A stretch of 64,000 nucleotides of DNA from Lepidurus packardi (Eukaryota > Arthropoda > Branchiopoda > Notostraca > Triopsidae), in the NCBI GenBank assembly GCA_023053545.1, contig JAKZAN010000005.1, positions 3,100,001 to 3,164,000 on the forward strand, written 5' to 3'. This document shows positions 27,401-39,300 of this stretch, piece by piece. The position numbers were made by a program, and so were the translations under genes. The notes under the pieces are model-generated. The model made no database searches. It had not been told where the DNA came from and saw nothing but the letters and a program-made list of their open reading frames with translations. How positions within the stretch are numbered: position 1 is the first letter of the stretch; each line of letters opens with the position of its first letter.

Positions 27401-28075
27401 ATCTAGTCAACTGCGAGAAGTTTACCTTAACCCCATCTTGCCCGAAGAAAATACTTCTTTTCCTATGCATCACAATCAATAATAACCAAGCGGGATAACT
27501 AAGCTGAGCTTATTACGCAGAAATAAAACGAGTGTGGGATTTACCTCAGCATAGCAGCCAAATATCCTTTGATTACTTAAAAAAAGCTGTAAAAGTTCAG
27601 TAGGAACGGTTGTTACATAAGTTCCCGTTTCGTTTTTCCGTGTTAGGTTTTTGTTTTTGCGACTCTTACGTTTCGCATTGCGCACTCATTCCTTCAAAAA
27701 ATTGAACAAAAAGAATACAAGGCAAAATATTGCAAATTCTGGCAACAAACGTTTATGTACACATCGGTTTCCAAGCCTTTAATATAGTGGAATGTTCCTA
27801 TTGTTTCCAGAACGCCAATAACGTGCAATATAACTTCAGGAAACATTTGAGTTAAAAAAAACCGTCGATGAATTAAATAGGACAGAGAGACGGTTTAAAA
27901 AGAAACGCTGTAATCTCACGCAGCCAAGTCGGGTCTCTATCACAGTGCGCGAAGGCCAACCCTGAACTGAACGCCTTTTCGAACTTAAAAAATCCAGGTT
28001 TCATTGTTCACTGTTCTTCGTAGGAAAAGACATCAACGACGGCCGGATTGCTCGGCGCTCTCCGGCCCACGCCTG
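27401..28075. other. convergent 3' flanks of UBE2O and Rab11-FIP
   Basis: 675 bp between two stop codons on opposite strands. It includes the UBE2O 3' UTR with aataaa near 27522. No other gene or repeat is recognised. Confidence 0.5.
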
Positions 28076-31000
28076 TCACTTTTCGCCTTGCTTGCGTTCC
28101 AATAACTGAGGTTGATTCTCCACAATGTTTAGCAAAATGCCTTCGATGTAACTCCGTAGCTGCGCATTCACTTCCTGTTGTTCACGAAGGGCCTTACGCA
28201 CATCTTCCTGACCCATGGCTTCGAATTCCGCTGCTAAGCTGTTATCCGTTCCAGTCAATAAGACACGACCTTCCTCCAAACCATGCGTAAGCAACTGGGC
28301 TTGCAGTTCTTCATTTGCCTCTTGCAAACCTGCAAAACAACATTTTTAAATTAACATCGCATTTCTATAAATAAATCAAATCAAAATACAAGTGGAAAGC
28401 GTTTAATTCAATTGAACAAAACTTATCTAAAAAGCGAAATTCCTGGAAATTACTTTTGTTATCTTGACGCAAAGCTTTGACTTCTAGCTCCAGCTCACGC
28501 ACCCGAGTCGCCTGGGGCGTATTTTCAGAAACTGATGGCGATCGCGCTAAGGAGATGGATGGTTTAGCTACGTTAAGTAAGCTCCGCAAGGTTTCGATTT
28601 CTTGGTTCAAATCGGCGTTGGACTGTTTCACACCAGCACGCTCGAGTGCGTACTCCTCTCGCTCGCGTCGGCCCAATTCGGTTAGTTTACGTAATTCTAG
28701 TTTGGTCTCCTCGAAGACCGTTTCTAGGTCAGATAAACGGTCTTGAAGTGCGTTACGCTCGCTGCGCAACCGCTCGGTTTGGCTCCGTAAGCGGGCTGCT
28801 TCTTCGCGTGCAATCTGCAATTCTTTCTCGGCTGCTTGCAGGCGAATGGTACAGTTTTCTACCTCCAATTGCCGTTCGCGCTCGACGCGCACAATCAACT
28901 CCCTATGCCGTTTCTGTTCGTCCGTCAGTCGCTGCTCCGCACGCAATTCCACATCGCGTAAGTTTTCTTCCAACATTTGGATCCTGCAAAAGAGCGGGGT
29001 TTTTTTTTAGCCATAAACACACAAGTAATCCACAAAAGAAAATACCTGACGTTAAGAGCTGCATTTTCTTGCTTGGTACGACTGTAACGCTCGTCGTTAT
29101 TACTTCGATTATCTGCTATTGCAGCAACTTGTTGTTGCAACGTCTGGAGCTGGAAAGAAACAATATCAAACATTTCATTAGAAACCTAAACAAATTGCTC
29201 CGACTTCCTGTAATCGATAAATTACATGATTAATGTGGCAAAAAAACAGGTGATTAATGTGGTTAAAACAAAAACAAACTTAAGGAGAAAGAAATATTCA
29301 CATGATCGACAAACTGTTTCACAGAGAACTTAGGCAAAGGACTTTCTGCGAGCTCTATTTGTAAGCCAGATGCTTTGGGGATACTGTTGGGCGTTTGCCT
29401 ACGGTCTTCGAATGTAAATTGGCCTTCCCATAAGTCATACTCCAATTCAGGTCTGCCGGTCACGAAACTACTCAAGCTGTCCAACGTTGTAGTGATCGAA
29501 GAGAGCAATGCCATGTCTTCACCTAATCGTCGCATAGTAGTAACTGAACGTAAAGCTTAGCTTGAAGCAGCACAGCAAAAGAAATCTTCTTAATGACAAT
29601 TCTTCCCCTGGAAAAACAAGACTGTCAACACTACGTCCTTTTGCTAGTCACAAATAACACAGTAAACGCGAGTTTTCCAGGTCCATGGTTGCTTTTACCA
29701 GTCAAGCGACTGATGGCTTTTGAAGATGATTGTGAAGCTCTCAAGGCAGAGCAGCAAAAAGCCACCAACTCGGAACAATGGTTAGAGCCGAAAAAATAAG
29801 CCCAAAAGGAAGTGGAAAATATGTAATATAGTAAGGATAAATTGGTCTGTTAAAAGTTCCGTTACGAAAACAAGCTTTCAAGGGCTTCTACACCCCCCCT
29901 TAAACGACTTTTCAATGGCCTCTATCAAAAAGGTCGAATAGACACGAAAAAAGGATATTTTTTACTCACTTTATGGTTGAGGTCGTTCACGTCTTCTTCT
30001 AAAGAAACATCTGAATACACTTCTTCGGTTTCTCCGTTGCAACTCCGTCCGGATGACGTAAAACTACAACGACAAGAAACACGAGCAGGGGGAAAGAATA
30101 GGAAAAGTTAGTTAAGCCACTTCTTTTTAACTGACCATTTTATTAAAGAAAAAAAGAAAAAACATGCTTCAATGAGCTAATTTTACCTCGTCAAAGCTGA
30201 GCCAGGCACACGTTTACCAGGACTGAAAAGCCGCAACAAAGGAGACAAAACCAAGGCAAGAAAAGGAACAAAAACCGACATGAGAAGCAGATTCAAAGCA
30301 ACACGTAAGTTTTTCTTCTTTAAAAAACATGGCAAACATAAGAATTGATACTTTAACACGTGAAATAACCACTTACTGTCGAAAAGATCCCCAACGCTTG
30401 CCAAGACCATCGGAGGCGCTGCAACCAAACATAAGAGCACAATATTAGACTCACAAAAGCGTTAAGATGAAGTCGAAAATCCACCATAAACTTTGATGAT
30501 GTGACAAGATTCAACATAAGAAAAGGGCTTAAAACCGCAAATAAAAGGAATGTAAAAGGCTTCAATTCACGTAAGAGGCCGTAAAAAAATGGAAGAAGAT
30601 TGAATATCATTTCCTCTACCTGGATGCATTCCTGCGCAGGCTGTTACGCATCCAAGTATTGCGTTGCGCCAAGTCTGCTGTCGATAGTGAACTGTTCCCA
30701 AATCTGGTATTCGCACTAAAAATAAGAAATAAATAAGAAAGTTATTTAATTGAGCGTTATCGAAGGTTTTTACCTTGTATCTAAGTCCGAAAGGGCGGTG
30801 TGAGCATTATCGACTTCATCTGCTTCGCCGTAACATTCGAAGCTGACTTCCCTCTCAGACATGCTGGAGCACTGACTGTAATGAAGGATTAAAGGTCATG
30901 AGAGATTTTCGTGCCTTACGAACTGCCACTACGAGCCTCAAAAAATGGAATAAATATACAGAACATGTCAAGGATCAAAAGGCTAACGATTATATTAACA

Positions 31001-33865
31001 AGTAAAAAATCCATAGTTTATACCTGTTATTTCCCGGAGGTTGAGAATCCGGTGACGTACTTTTGCTTAACCCTGAATCGTTATCTTCATCTTGCAGATT
31101 CAAACTTTCCGGCTTCGTAGTAGTTTTCCATACGTTGTTTTCTCCGCTGAGTCCATTCGGATAAACCGGACTTGTATTACTCATCTTTTCTTTCGGTTCG
31201 TTAATGTGTCCTAGGCCAAGCCTTAAATCCTGCAAGAAATACAGCCCAATTTACTTTTTATTTTTATTTACGAACCCAAAACGGGAGCACCTTCTTGAGT
31301 AACAGAACGAAAAAGCGCCCAAGTCTTGCTGTCACGCTTTATTTATCTCCAAAATAAAGGTACTGAATAACAAAACTTACCAATCCCGTTGGTGTAGAAT
31401 CAGTCGACTGCACCCGAGGAAAAGATGTCATTGAACCTGGAAAGAACCAGTCGAAAATTATTTTGTAAGAATTTATATAAATTATCTTTCTAGGGTAATA
31501 TAATATAATCAGAAGCTTTCACTAAGAAAAATTTCTGGGGAAAAAAAGAAAGAAAGGAAAAAATAATAAAAAGGAAAAAACTTTTACTAATTCCCACCAT
31601 GGACTTTCTCTTCGGTTACAGCGCATTCAAGATTATACGAAATTACAACCGGAGTTCAATTTACAAAAGAAAAGTTAACTGTGGTTGGCTGCTTTCCTCA
31701 AAAGTTTGAGGAGTTTTGTCGTATTTGGAGACATGTGGAAAACGGGTCCACCCACATCATACGCAAGAAAAGGCGAAAAACGTGACTAGGCAAGCTCGAT
31801 TTAAAATGCCAAGACGCCCTAAAAGGTTGATCCTTTTCTATGTGTATCCTTTTTTAAAGCAAGGAATTAGGATGCGGACAGGGAGGCGTGAAAAGCAAAG
31901 GAAGGGAGGTAGAATTTTTCTTGTCATAACCTAATTTGTGGTTGGGGTTGTAAGAAAGAAGCTGCCAAGTTTTGGGCGATTCTCCAGAGAACAAGACTAA
32001 CCTTTCACCCATATGTGAAAAGCGCATTACAGTCTACTTCCGCTTCCGTTTTAAAACGTCTTTCTCTTCAGCTAAAACGAGGTAGCTATCATACGAATCT
32101 TCGTTTACGCCCCCTCCAGAAACACCCAAGGCCGTTCTTTCTCTCTTTAATCTTGAACAACGTTGAAGGCATTTAACAACGAAAGATCCGTGAGAAGAAT
32201 AATTGCATTGGCTGCTTGAATAATTATCGTCTTTTAAAAGCTGAAGCTGTAAGATAACCTTAGTCACGCTGTTCAAACTACGAAAACGATTACCTGTACC
32301 GTAACTATGAGTCATGGCACAAAACCGCAAGCGGGATACAGAAATGAACTTGTTAACTTAATCATACCAAACTTCTAAGCATATCAATGTCTAAATAGAG
32401 GAAATTTACATACCAAATTAGCTGAGGTTACCTTATAACCTCCTACTCGAACACTTACGCAATTAACGGTAAATGTACACTTCTGACCAATGAAGAAAAC
32501 TAAAACCAATACAAAACACGAAGAACAAAGTTGCATAAACATAAAACAAGCTTCGTGATTCAAACGTTCTGAAGCACAACGTTTAATGCTTATGCATTGT
32601 TTACTTTCAAGTTACTCACAAAAGAAACACCAGGAACTAGATCTTTCACGCTAATCCAGCAACCATACACAAACAATTGAAGGAATTTCCTCCTCAAACA
32701 TTTTCACCTGTCCGACTTCGCCGCGGCCATCGCAGGGAAGTCACAAGGCAAAGGAAATAACTGGGTACCAATCAAAAGGCTAATCCATCGACGAATAAGG
32801 AAGGGGAACCAACTAGGCGCGGTTTTCAAAGCTACTATGAAGCGCGGTTTATTGTTTACCTGACGAGGTATCCATCAGAGAACTAACTCCCATGCTAAAT
32901 TCTTCAAAGGTAAGGCAACCATCTCCCAGAGGATCCAATAAACACAACAAATCCCGTACAGCCTAACAAAAAAAAAATATGAGCACAAAATATGACGATC
33001 GTATGACATGAAAAGTTATCGATTATGCTTCTTATTAACATGGCATCACTTATTTCAAGTCTCCGTTCTTTTGTAAGGATTCAACGCCAAAATGCTGTGA
33101 ATACCGAAGACTCTTGGTAGCCAATGGAACGTATTATGATCAAGGTACATAACCGTACATGAAAGAATTCAAACAGATTAATATGTAGCATGAACTTAAA
33201 CAAAAAACGCTCGTTTCCGCATACTGCGGTTTGCCTGAGAAGAATCAATTCAATAATCCCGGCACACAGGAAACACCTCTATGCTCTTCTCTCTCTGCTG
33301 GTCAAACCGAACGCTTTCCTTGCTGTCAATAATGTTTCCTAGGTTACCAACTGATCCCCCCCAAAAAATATATATACTCTGCCAGCAAGGTTCCATAACA
33401 TCCGAATCGAGCACAATAGCCCTTCCCTTCTTTTATAGGACAACTTTGCGAAATTGCTATGTTCACGTGACAGGTGTGTCCGAATTTTGGCCGAGTTCCG
33501 ATGGGTACACTAACAAGAAACACGTCTTGGATACTTTTCACCAGTAGGCCAACGAGCGAGACCCTCTAACAAATACCAAAAACTAGAAAGTAGCAAGCTA
33601 TTATCGATGGACTTTGTGACTTTAACCGCAACTTCCTAACCAGAGCTTGCACCGGATTCCACAAAACAGTGGATTCAAAGAAAAGTTAGGTTTTTTGTTT
33701 TATTACCTGAGCTTCAGGTCCATCAATACCTTGCTCAAATCCCAGAGTAATCAGATCCTGGATGCCAATCCATCCCCGGTTCTGAGAATCACACAGACGA
33801 AAGATGCTGCGAAGCCACTCTTCACGTTGGTGCTGAAAAAGCCACGGCATTTCGATAATTCCCAT
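28076..33865 (-). CDS. nuf: Rab11 family-interacting protein 3/4 (class II FIP; nuclear fallout homologue)
   Basis: An effector of Rab11 on recycling endosomes, needed for membrane delivery to cleavage furrows. Long form: exons 33865-33707, 32962-32860, 31436-31381, 31229-31024, 30875-30774, 30715-30620, 30418-30377, 30222-30187, 30063-29970, 29149-29046, 28983-28454 and 28329-28076, giving 593 aa. Two EF-hand-like motifs sit at the N-terminus (FRLCDSQNRGWIGIQDL, and LLDPLGDGCLTFEEF with a good calcium loop). A Ser-rich linker (EREVSFECYGEADEVDN) and a long coiled coil (QMLEENLRDVELRAEQ onward) follow. The Rab11-binding domain is ALREQQEVNAQLRSYIEGIL. An in-frame stop lies just upstream of the first ATG. 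An alternative first exon lies at 29535-29302 (separate entry). Several internal exons are only 36-56 bp. Confidence 0.92.
29302..29535 (-). CDS. nuf: alternative first coding exon of the Rab11-FIP gene
   Basis: A 234-bp exon lying in the intron between 29970 and 29149. It starts with ATG (MRRLGEDMALLSSITT), is preceded by an in-frame stop 30 bp upstream, and ends FVDH at a donor gtgaat. Its phase (0) is exactly that of the exon at 29149, so splicing gives FVDH-LQTLQQQVAAIADN. The resulting ~367-aa protein keeps the coiled coil and Rab11-binding domain but lacks both EF-hands and the Ser-rich linker. It therefore looks like an internal-promoter isoform rather than a cassette exon, because no upstream phase fits its start. 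Confidence 0.68.
31437..32859. other. 1.4-kb intron of the Rab11-FIP gene
   Basis: The longest intron but one in this gene. Flanking exon phases match directly, so no exon is needed here, and I recognise no coding segment or repeat in it. Confidence 0.4.
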
Positions 33866-34255
33866 GCTAACACTAGTCCGATTTTTAAAGCCAAATTAGC
33901 CAGTTGATCACATGCCTGACTTTCATTGGTACGGATGGTAATGCAACCAAAGCGGCACCAACAATCCGAGTAACGAATGTATAAATTGTTGTTCGGCTTA
34001 CGGTCGCGCACACAATGAGCAGAGCATTCCGTTCCCCGCATACGTGCAGTCACGTATGACATGCTGCATACCACAAGGAAAAGTTTTCTCATTCAGGCTA
34101 CACGCTTTTTTACCACAAAACCCGTCAGAAAACCTTGGATTTTATGTGGAAACGTTGTATTACGCAGTCAAAATAGGGGGTTAGAAAAAGTACGAGTTGC
34201 GAGATCTTTTCATTACATACCGTGACAACAATAGAGTCACACTTCTATGAAATGA
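33866..34255. other. Rab11-FIP upstream / FBF1 downstream gap
   Basis: 390 bp between two minus-strand genes. It must contain the Rab11-FIP long-form promoter and the FBF1 3' UTR. A minus-strand reading frame runs through it but in a different frame from the first exon and with no family resemblance. Confidence 0.4.
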
Positions 34256-36350
34256 TTATAATAAATTAAGAGTTCTTAGGTAGTTCTTCTGATCTTGTAA
34301 ACAGCGCTCATCTTGTAACGCCAGTGACTTGAGCAAGTTTAATGCAGGGTACGACAATGATTCGGTTAAGTTTGTAGGCACGGAAGGACTAGATTGCGGG
34401 ACAACAATAGGGTTGTTGCGTTCCGATTCAAGTCTCAAGCGCAAGATTTCTTCGGATAATACCGCTTTCGCCTAAGATGAGCGAAGAATTAAATAAGATT
34501 CTGAAGCAGGGGTTTGTTACATGCCTTGGCTAGAATTTTCCGTCTCTGTTGTAATTTTTTGTCCTCTTTCCTTAGTCGGCTGGCTTTGGCTCGGTAGCGA
34601 CAAATTTTACTATCCAAACGTTCCTTTCCTTTTACTGTCCTCTGCAAGAATGAACAAACGGCTTAATTAGTAATCAAATTTTATATAACGCGTATTATGG
34701 TTACCTGTAATAAGTTACTTAAGTTAGTTCTCTGTTTCTCGATTTCATTAGTTCGATCCTCGAAGTTTTCCCTCTCGAGAGTTAACTGGCGTTTGAGTTC
34801 TTCGACGTTTTTCAACTCGGATTTAAGTTGGGCGTGCCTTTCTTTCCATCTGAGCTCTGTCGGGTCATTACGTTCTTTTTCGCGGAGTGTTTCAATCAAG
34901 GTATCCTTCTGTTCGTTATGGATGGTAAGCATTTGTAACTGGCCCAGTAAGTCCGTTCTTTCCACGTTCCATTTCGCTTCTAACTCTCTCCAATGCCTTT
35001 CCATAGACATTCCCTCGTCTTTCCACTTCACTTGCGCTTCGTCTGCCTTGGCATGGAGTTGATCTACATCTTGTTTCCACTTGCTTTCCCGAACTCGCCA
35101 TTCGTTTTCCTGCTTCTCCAATTTCCGGGTGGTATCTTCATCGCTCGTCTTGAGCTGGGCTAATAACCCTTGTTTTTCTGCGTTCCACTGCTCCTTAATC
35201 GCGTCCAAGCCTTCGCTCTTGGCCGCCATGTCTCTTAATTGCTGAGCGAGCTTCTCTTGCCCATCGCAAAGGCTTTGAACCCGTCCAATCATTGTTTCCA
35301 TCACGGTTGACATCTTATCCAACATGACCAGATCTTTATTTTCAGGGTCTTTTGTGGGTTTAGACTCTACTTGTCCTTGCAGCAGACTATGTAATTTTCG
35401 TATTTCTTCACTAATTTGAGCTAATTGCTGAGTAACTAAAGTGCTTAATTCTGAAGGCTTTGACGGGAATACTTCGGGGGTAATTTGCATAACCTCAGCT
35501 GGTCTCGTATTGGGGATGAAAGCGCTCGACGGATGCGAAATTCTAGAGAAAGGTTCTGGCGACATTGCTGGGACATTTTGGACTGGTGGCGTACTGAAAG
35601 TAGAAAATACGCTACGTTCTGGCAGTTGACTAGTAACCGGTAAGGCTGTCGTGCTTGGGCTAGGAAAAACTGGCGATTGACCGGTTTCGTTTTGAAAGAT
35701 ATCCAAAGGATCATTCAAAGGGAATTTGCGTTCAACCGAATGTGGACGTCGGGACCGCCTAGGCTCTTGGTTACCAAGACTAGGAACATAGCCGCCTGTG
35801 TTTACTGTTGTCTCTGTGCCTTTAAATGTGGAGGGATTATTTACTGGTGATTTTTGTTCGGAAATAGCGACTGATTGAAGTTCGAGGCTGGAGAATGGAG
35901 AACTTCTTAGCGATGAAGACTTGGGTAGGGCTGCCGACTTGGCAGCTGGTTTAATCTCTTCGTCTTCGTCTTCCAACCCGAGCAACTTGCGAATATTGGT
36001 TTTGGGGGCCGCTGTTAGCGGCTTTTCGGCAGGGCTATCGAAGAGCTCTGACATGATACTCGACTTCTTTTCTGCCCTTCCTCTGGTGACAAGGAGCGGA
36101 GGCTCGTCATCTAGACCCAAGTCAGACAGGACATCTCGCTTTCTGGGGGGATTTGGAAGAGAAACAGCTGGAGTTGGAGGAGCGGGAGTCAGTGTGGCTT
36201 TGCTCGGTTGATAGCCTAGTAAAAATAAAACTTGAGTGTTACTATTTTAAATGACATTATGGTACCTGTACCTGTTTGCGACGGTTTGAAAAACTCTTCT
36301 TCATCGCTAAGCAGATCTTTTAGAGGATCGTCTTCATCAAAATCAGCCAT
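34256..36350 (-). CDS. FBF1: Fas-binding factor 1-like protein (ciliary transition fibre)
   Basis: A probable homologue of FBF1/DYF-19, a transition-fibre protein at the base of cilia that gates IFT entry. Exons 36350-36272, 36215-34705, 34641-34525 and 34471-34256 give 640 aa. The N-terminus is acidic (DEDDPLKDLLSDEEEF), followed by short linear motifs such as RKLLGLEDEDEE, a Ser/Pro-rich disordered stretch, and a coiled coil from about residue 270 to the end. The C-terminus (LNLLKSLALQDERCLQDQKNY) resembles the conserved FBF1 tail. The intron 34524-34472 has a GC donor (aag|gcatgt) with a normal AG acceptor. The protein is about half the length of human FBF1. Assignment rests on the two ends and the overall architecture; other coiled-coil families are possible. 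Confidence 0.65.
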
Positions 36351-39300
36351 TCTCTATCCTTTGTATTTTGTTTCCTTCAGTGCTGTTAAGACGCGAAACG
36401 GTAACTGCGAAATTCGAAATGGTAAAACGTGAAACGGTCCGCTAAACAGCTCTCTCATACAGTTTCTATACAAAAGTTCAGATGGCGTGGCATATTTTAT
36501 TTCGGGAAAACAACAGGTTCTCCAGTTTCGGAACTCGGAGATAAAATTGACACTAGTGTGTATTACTGTTGCAAAACGTTCTCCGGAAAAAGAATGACAA
36601 ATGGGTGTAACTCGAGTTGAAAATTGTTGTTGGATTGGAAATGAATTAGTTTAGGTTAGGTTAGGATAGGTTAGGTTAGCTTAGGTTAGCTTAGGTTAGG
36701 TTAGCTTAGGTTAGGTTAGCTTAGGTTAGGTTAGCTTAGGTTAGGTTAGCTTAGGTTAGAGGTTAGGTTATAGGTTTGCTTAGGTTAGATTAGGTTAGAT
36801 TAGGTTAGGTTAACGATTCTCATCAACGAAAGTTGATGAGAAACGTTAAAACTTGCACTTTCACTCCACCAGCTGAAAAAAAATAAAAATTCATTGTTAG
36901 ACAGTGACACACTAGTGTAAATGTTTAACTCCGGGATACATTACGTACGTTGGTAACTAAATCCGGAGAACGTGTTGCGGGAAAATGTGGTGCTAGTTGG
37001 TTGGCAAATTACTTCTGCGGGTTACCTTATAATTTACTGTTAATGAAGTGCAATTAGTCCAATTATATTCAACTCTTCATGCTTGTCATCATTACCAAGC
37101 GTCTGGATTGTACCAGCGGTGAGTGTACACCCCTTTTCCTAGCATGCATATTACGCAACGATGACCCCCAACTCAAAATACTTTTTGAGTGCAGTACTGT
37201 ACGTTATGCCGCCAACGTGATATAAATTTCGGTCTACTTGCCATGATCACATACGTTCGCTACATCACGTACGTTTGGACCCTTCAAGCTATCAGAAGAG
37301 ATAGCTCTGTTATGTAATCGATGGATGTTTCCAACCTGAAGTTTGATGGATGGGACATTTTTCAATCAGGGAACAAGTTACGTCTTTTCTTCGTTCTTCA
37401 TGTCTAGGCCTATGAATGTTAATAAGCAAGGAGACGCTTGTATTGTAAGCCCCAAAAGGGAATAGTATAAGCCACACGCCCCAAGGCTCTTTTTAAGTTC
37501 GGTTATATGCCCAGACAGCATCGAACTCCGCATGCAAGTGTAGCGAAGGATAAATGACAAGGTTATTGATGCAGATACATCCTCGTGACAAGATGATGGA
37601 AGGCACTCGCTCTTCTACGTGCGACCCGACTATAATTAAAGTCACGATTACAACTTAAAATCCGGCGTACACGCGTACAGGCCATCGTTGTTGAGCTTCT
37701 TCGGCCACATCGCCTTTTCCATATGCTCCTTTAACGGCCTTATTCCAAGGAGCTTGTGAAAATGTTACATAGGTAGGGGGAAAAAGCGGCTACTTTTGCC
37801 ATGCTTTTGTGTAGGGATTAATGGATTCTCATCTGTTCTCGTCCTAAGGCGCAGAGATAAGCATCCTAGCCTGACCAAAGTCCGAGGAAAGCGTTCCCGG
37901 ATAAACATCTCTTGTTAAGGGTTAGTTAAGACCTTTTTTAGAGGACCTTCGTTTTCATAACAAGTTAAACACTTCTCCCTCTTACTAACGACCTTTTAGG
38001 CTTTTACACCTGCGCACGATCCGCGTTGCTAGAAGTCACCTCCCAAAGCATGTCCTCTCAGCTTCTATACGCAAGATCAGACAAACGTGATGGGCGTCTC
38101 TTGATATCCTTGGTGTGCAATTTTCAAACCCAGCCGCGTCCTCGTGCTTTTGTCCATGTTTTGTGCTGTTGTCTCTTCGATGGCCAATTGTTTCTTCTTT
38201 TTGTCAATGCTCTGGGAAAAGGTGCATTAGCACAACTACACCGACGAATACCTCCTTGTATGTCGATCTAATGTGCGAAAATCATGTCAACTCCAAAAGT
38301 AAACCGAGTTTCTTCAAAGCCGGTATGTCGACTTTTTTTAAGAACAACTTACTAGTATGCAACATGGAAAGCTCGTAAGGATTACAGACGTTTTTGCTTG
38401 TGCAAGTTATATTTATCTTCAATGGTTACGTGCATACTCGTAAGATCTTACATCTTACGGGAATACATTTCTCACGTGGAATACATTTTTGACGTGCCGA
38501 CAAAAACGTTGCGAGTTTGGTAGAACTTTCTTCTCAAACATTTTCTTGGCCCCAAACCGAACAAAACAACAAGAATTCTTAGTCAAATTTGAAAAAAAAA
38601 CTGTACAGAGCACGTTTCCGAAAGGTTACGTCATAAGCTGGCCGCTTCCAAACAGGTCAACACTACTTTTCCAGAATATTAAATATAGCCATAGGAAGGT
38701 ATTAACAACGCAATAAATGTGCAGGCAATGATGAAACTCCCAGAAAGGGCAGACTAAAAGGTAGGGTCAATATTGAAACTAGTTATGGAATAAGAATCAA
38801 CTCGAAAGGAAGGTTCCAGGTGTGCTTTCCACAATGGGCCATTTAATACCTTTCGTCTCAGTATTGTGTATGCATGACAAATAACGTTACGGTGTACCGA
38901 GGGTTTCTACATTACCAGTGCCAGCAGCAGAACCTCTTTGGAAGTTAGAAAGTTAAAACTTCCTTGGGACTACAATCTTTGTTGTATGATATAGCCGTAC
39001 CATGGTATACTTTGATGGAAAATTTCTAATCATCCAATCTTGCCGTTCCTTGCACGGCACGGTGTACGGCATACGGGGTTAAATGGCCACATTTGTCTAA
39101 AGGGGTGAAACGCAAAACCTAAAGCTAGGAATCCAGGTATAAAAGCGACTAGCTAAGGGTGTAAGCATGTTAAATGGGGTCAATCCCCAATTTGACCCGA
39201 AGAAGCAGAAAAGGGGGGCTAGTTTGTACAGTACAATGCAATTGCTCTGCAGGCACCAAAAGCAAGTACATTCACCCTTTTCTGTAGATACTAGTCTGGA

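Noticed and set aside
29593-29799. Plus-strand 68-codon frame inside a Rab11-FIP intron
   Set aside because: It begins MTILPLEKQD and ends EQWLEPKK. No partner exons, promoter or homology. The antisense strand is also open, so neither is convincing.
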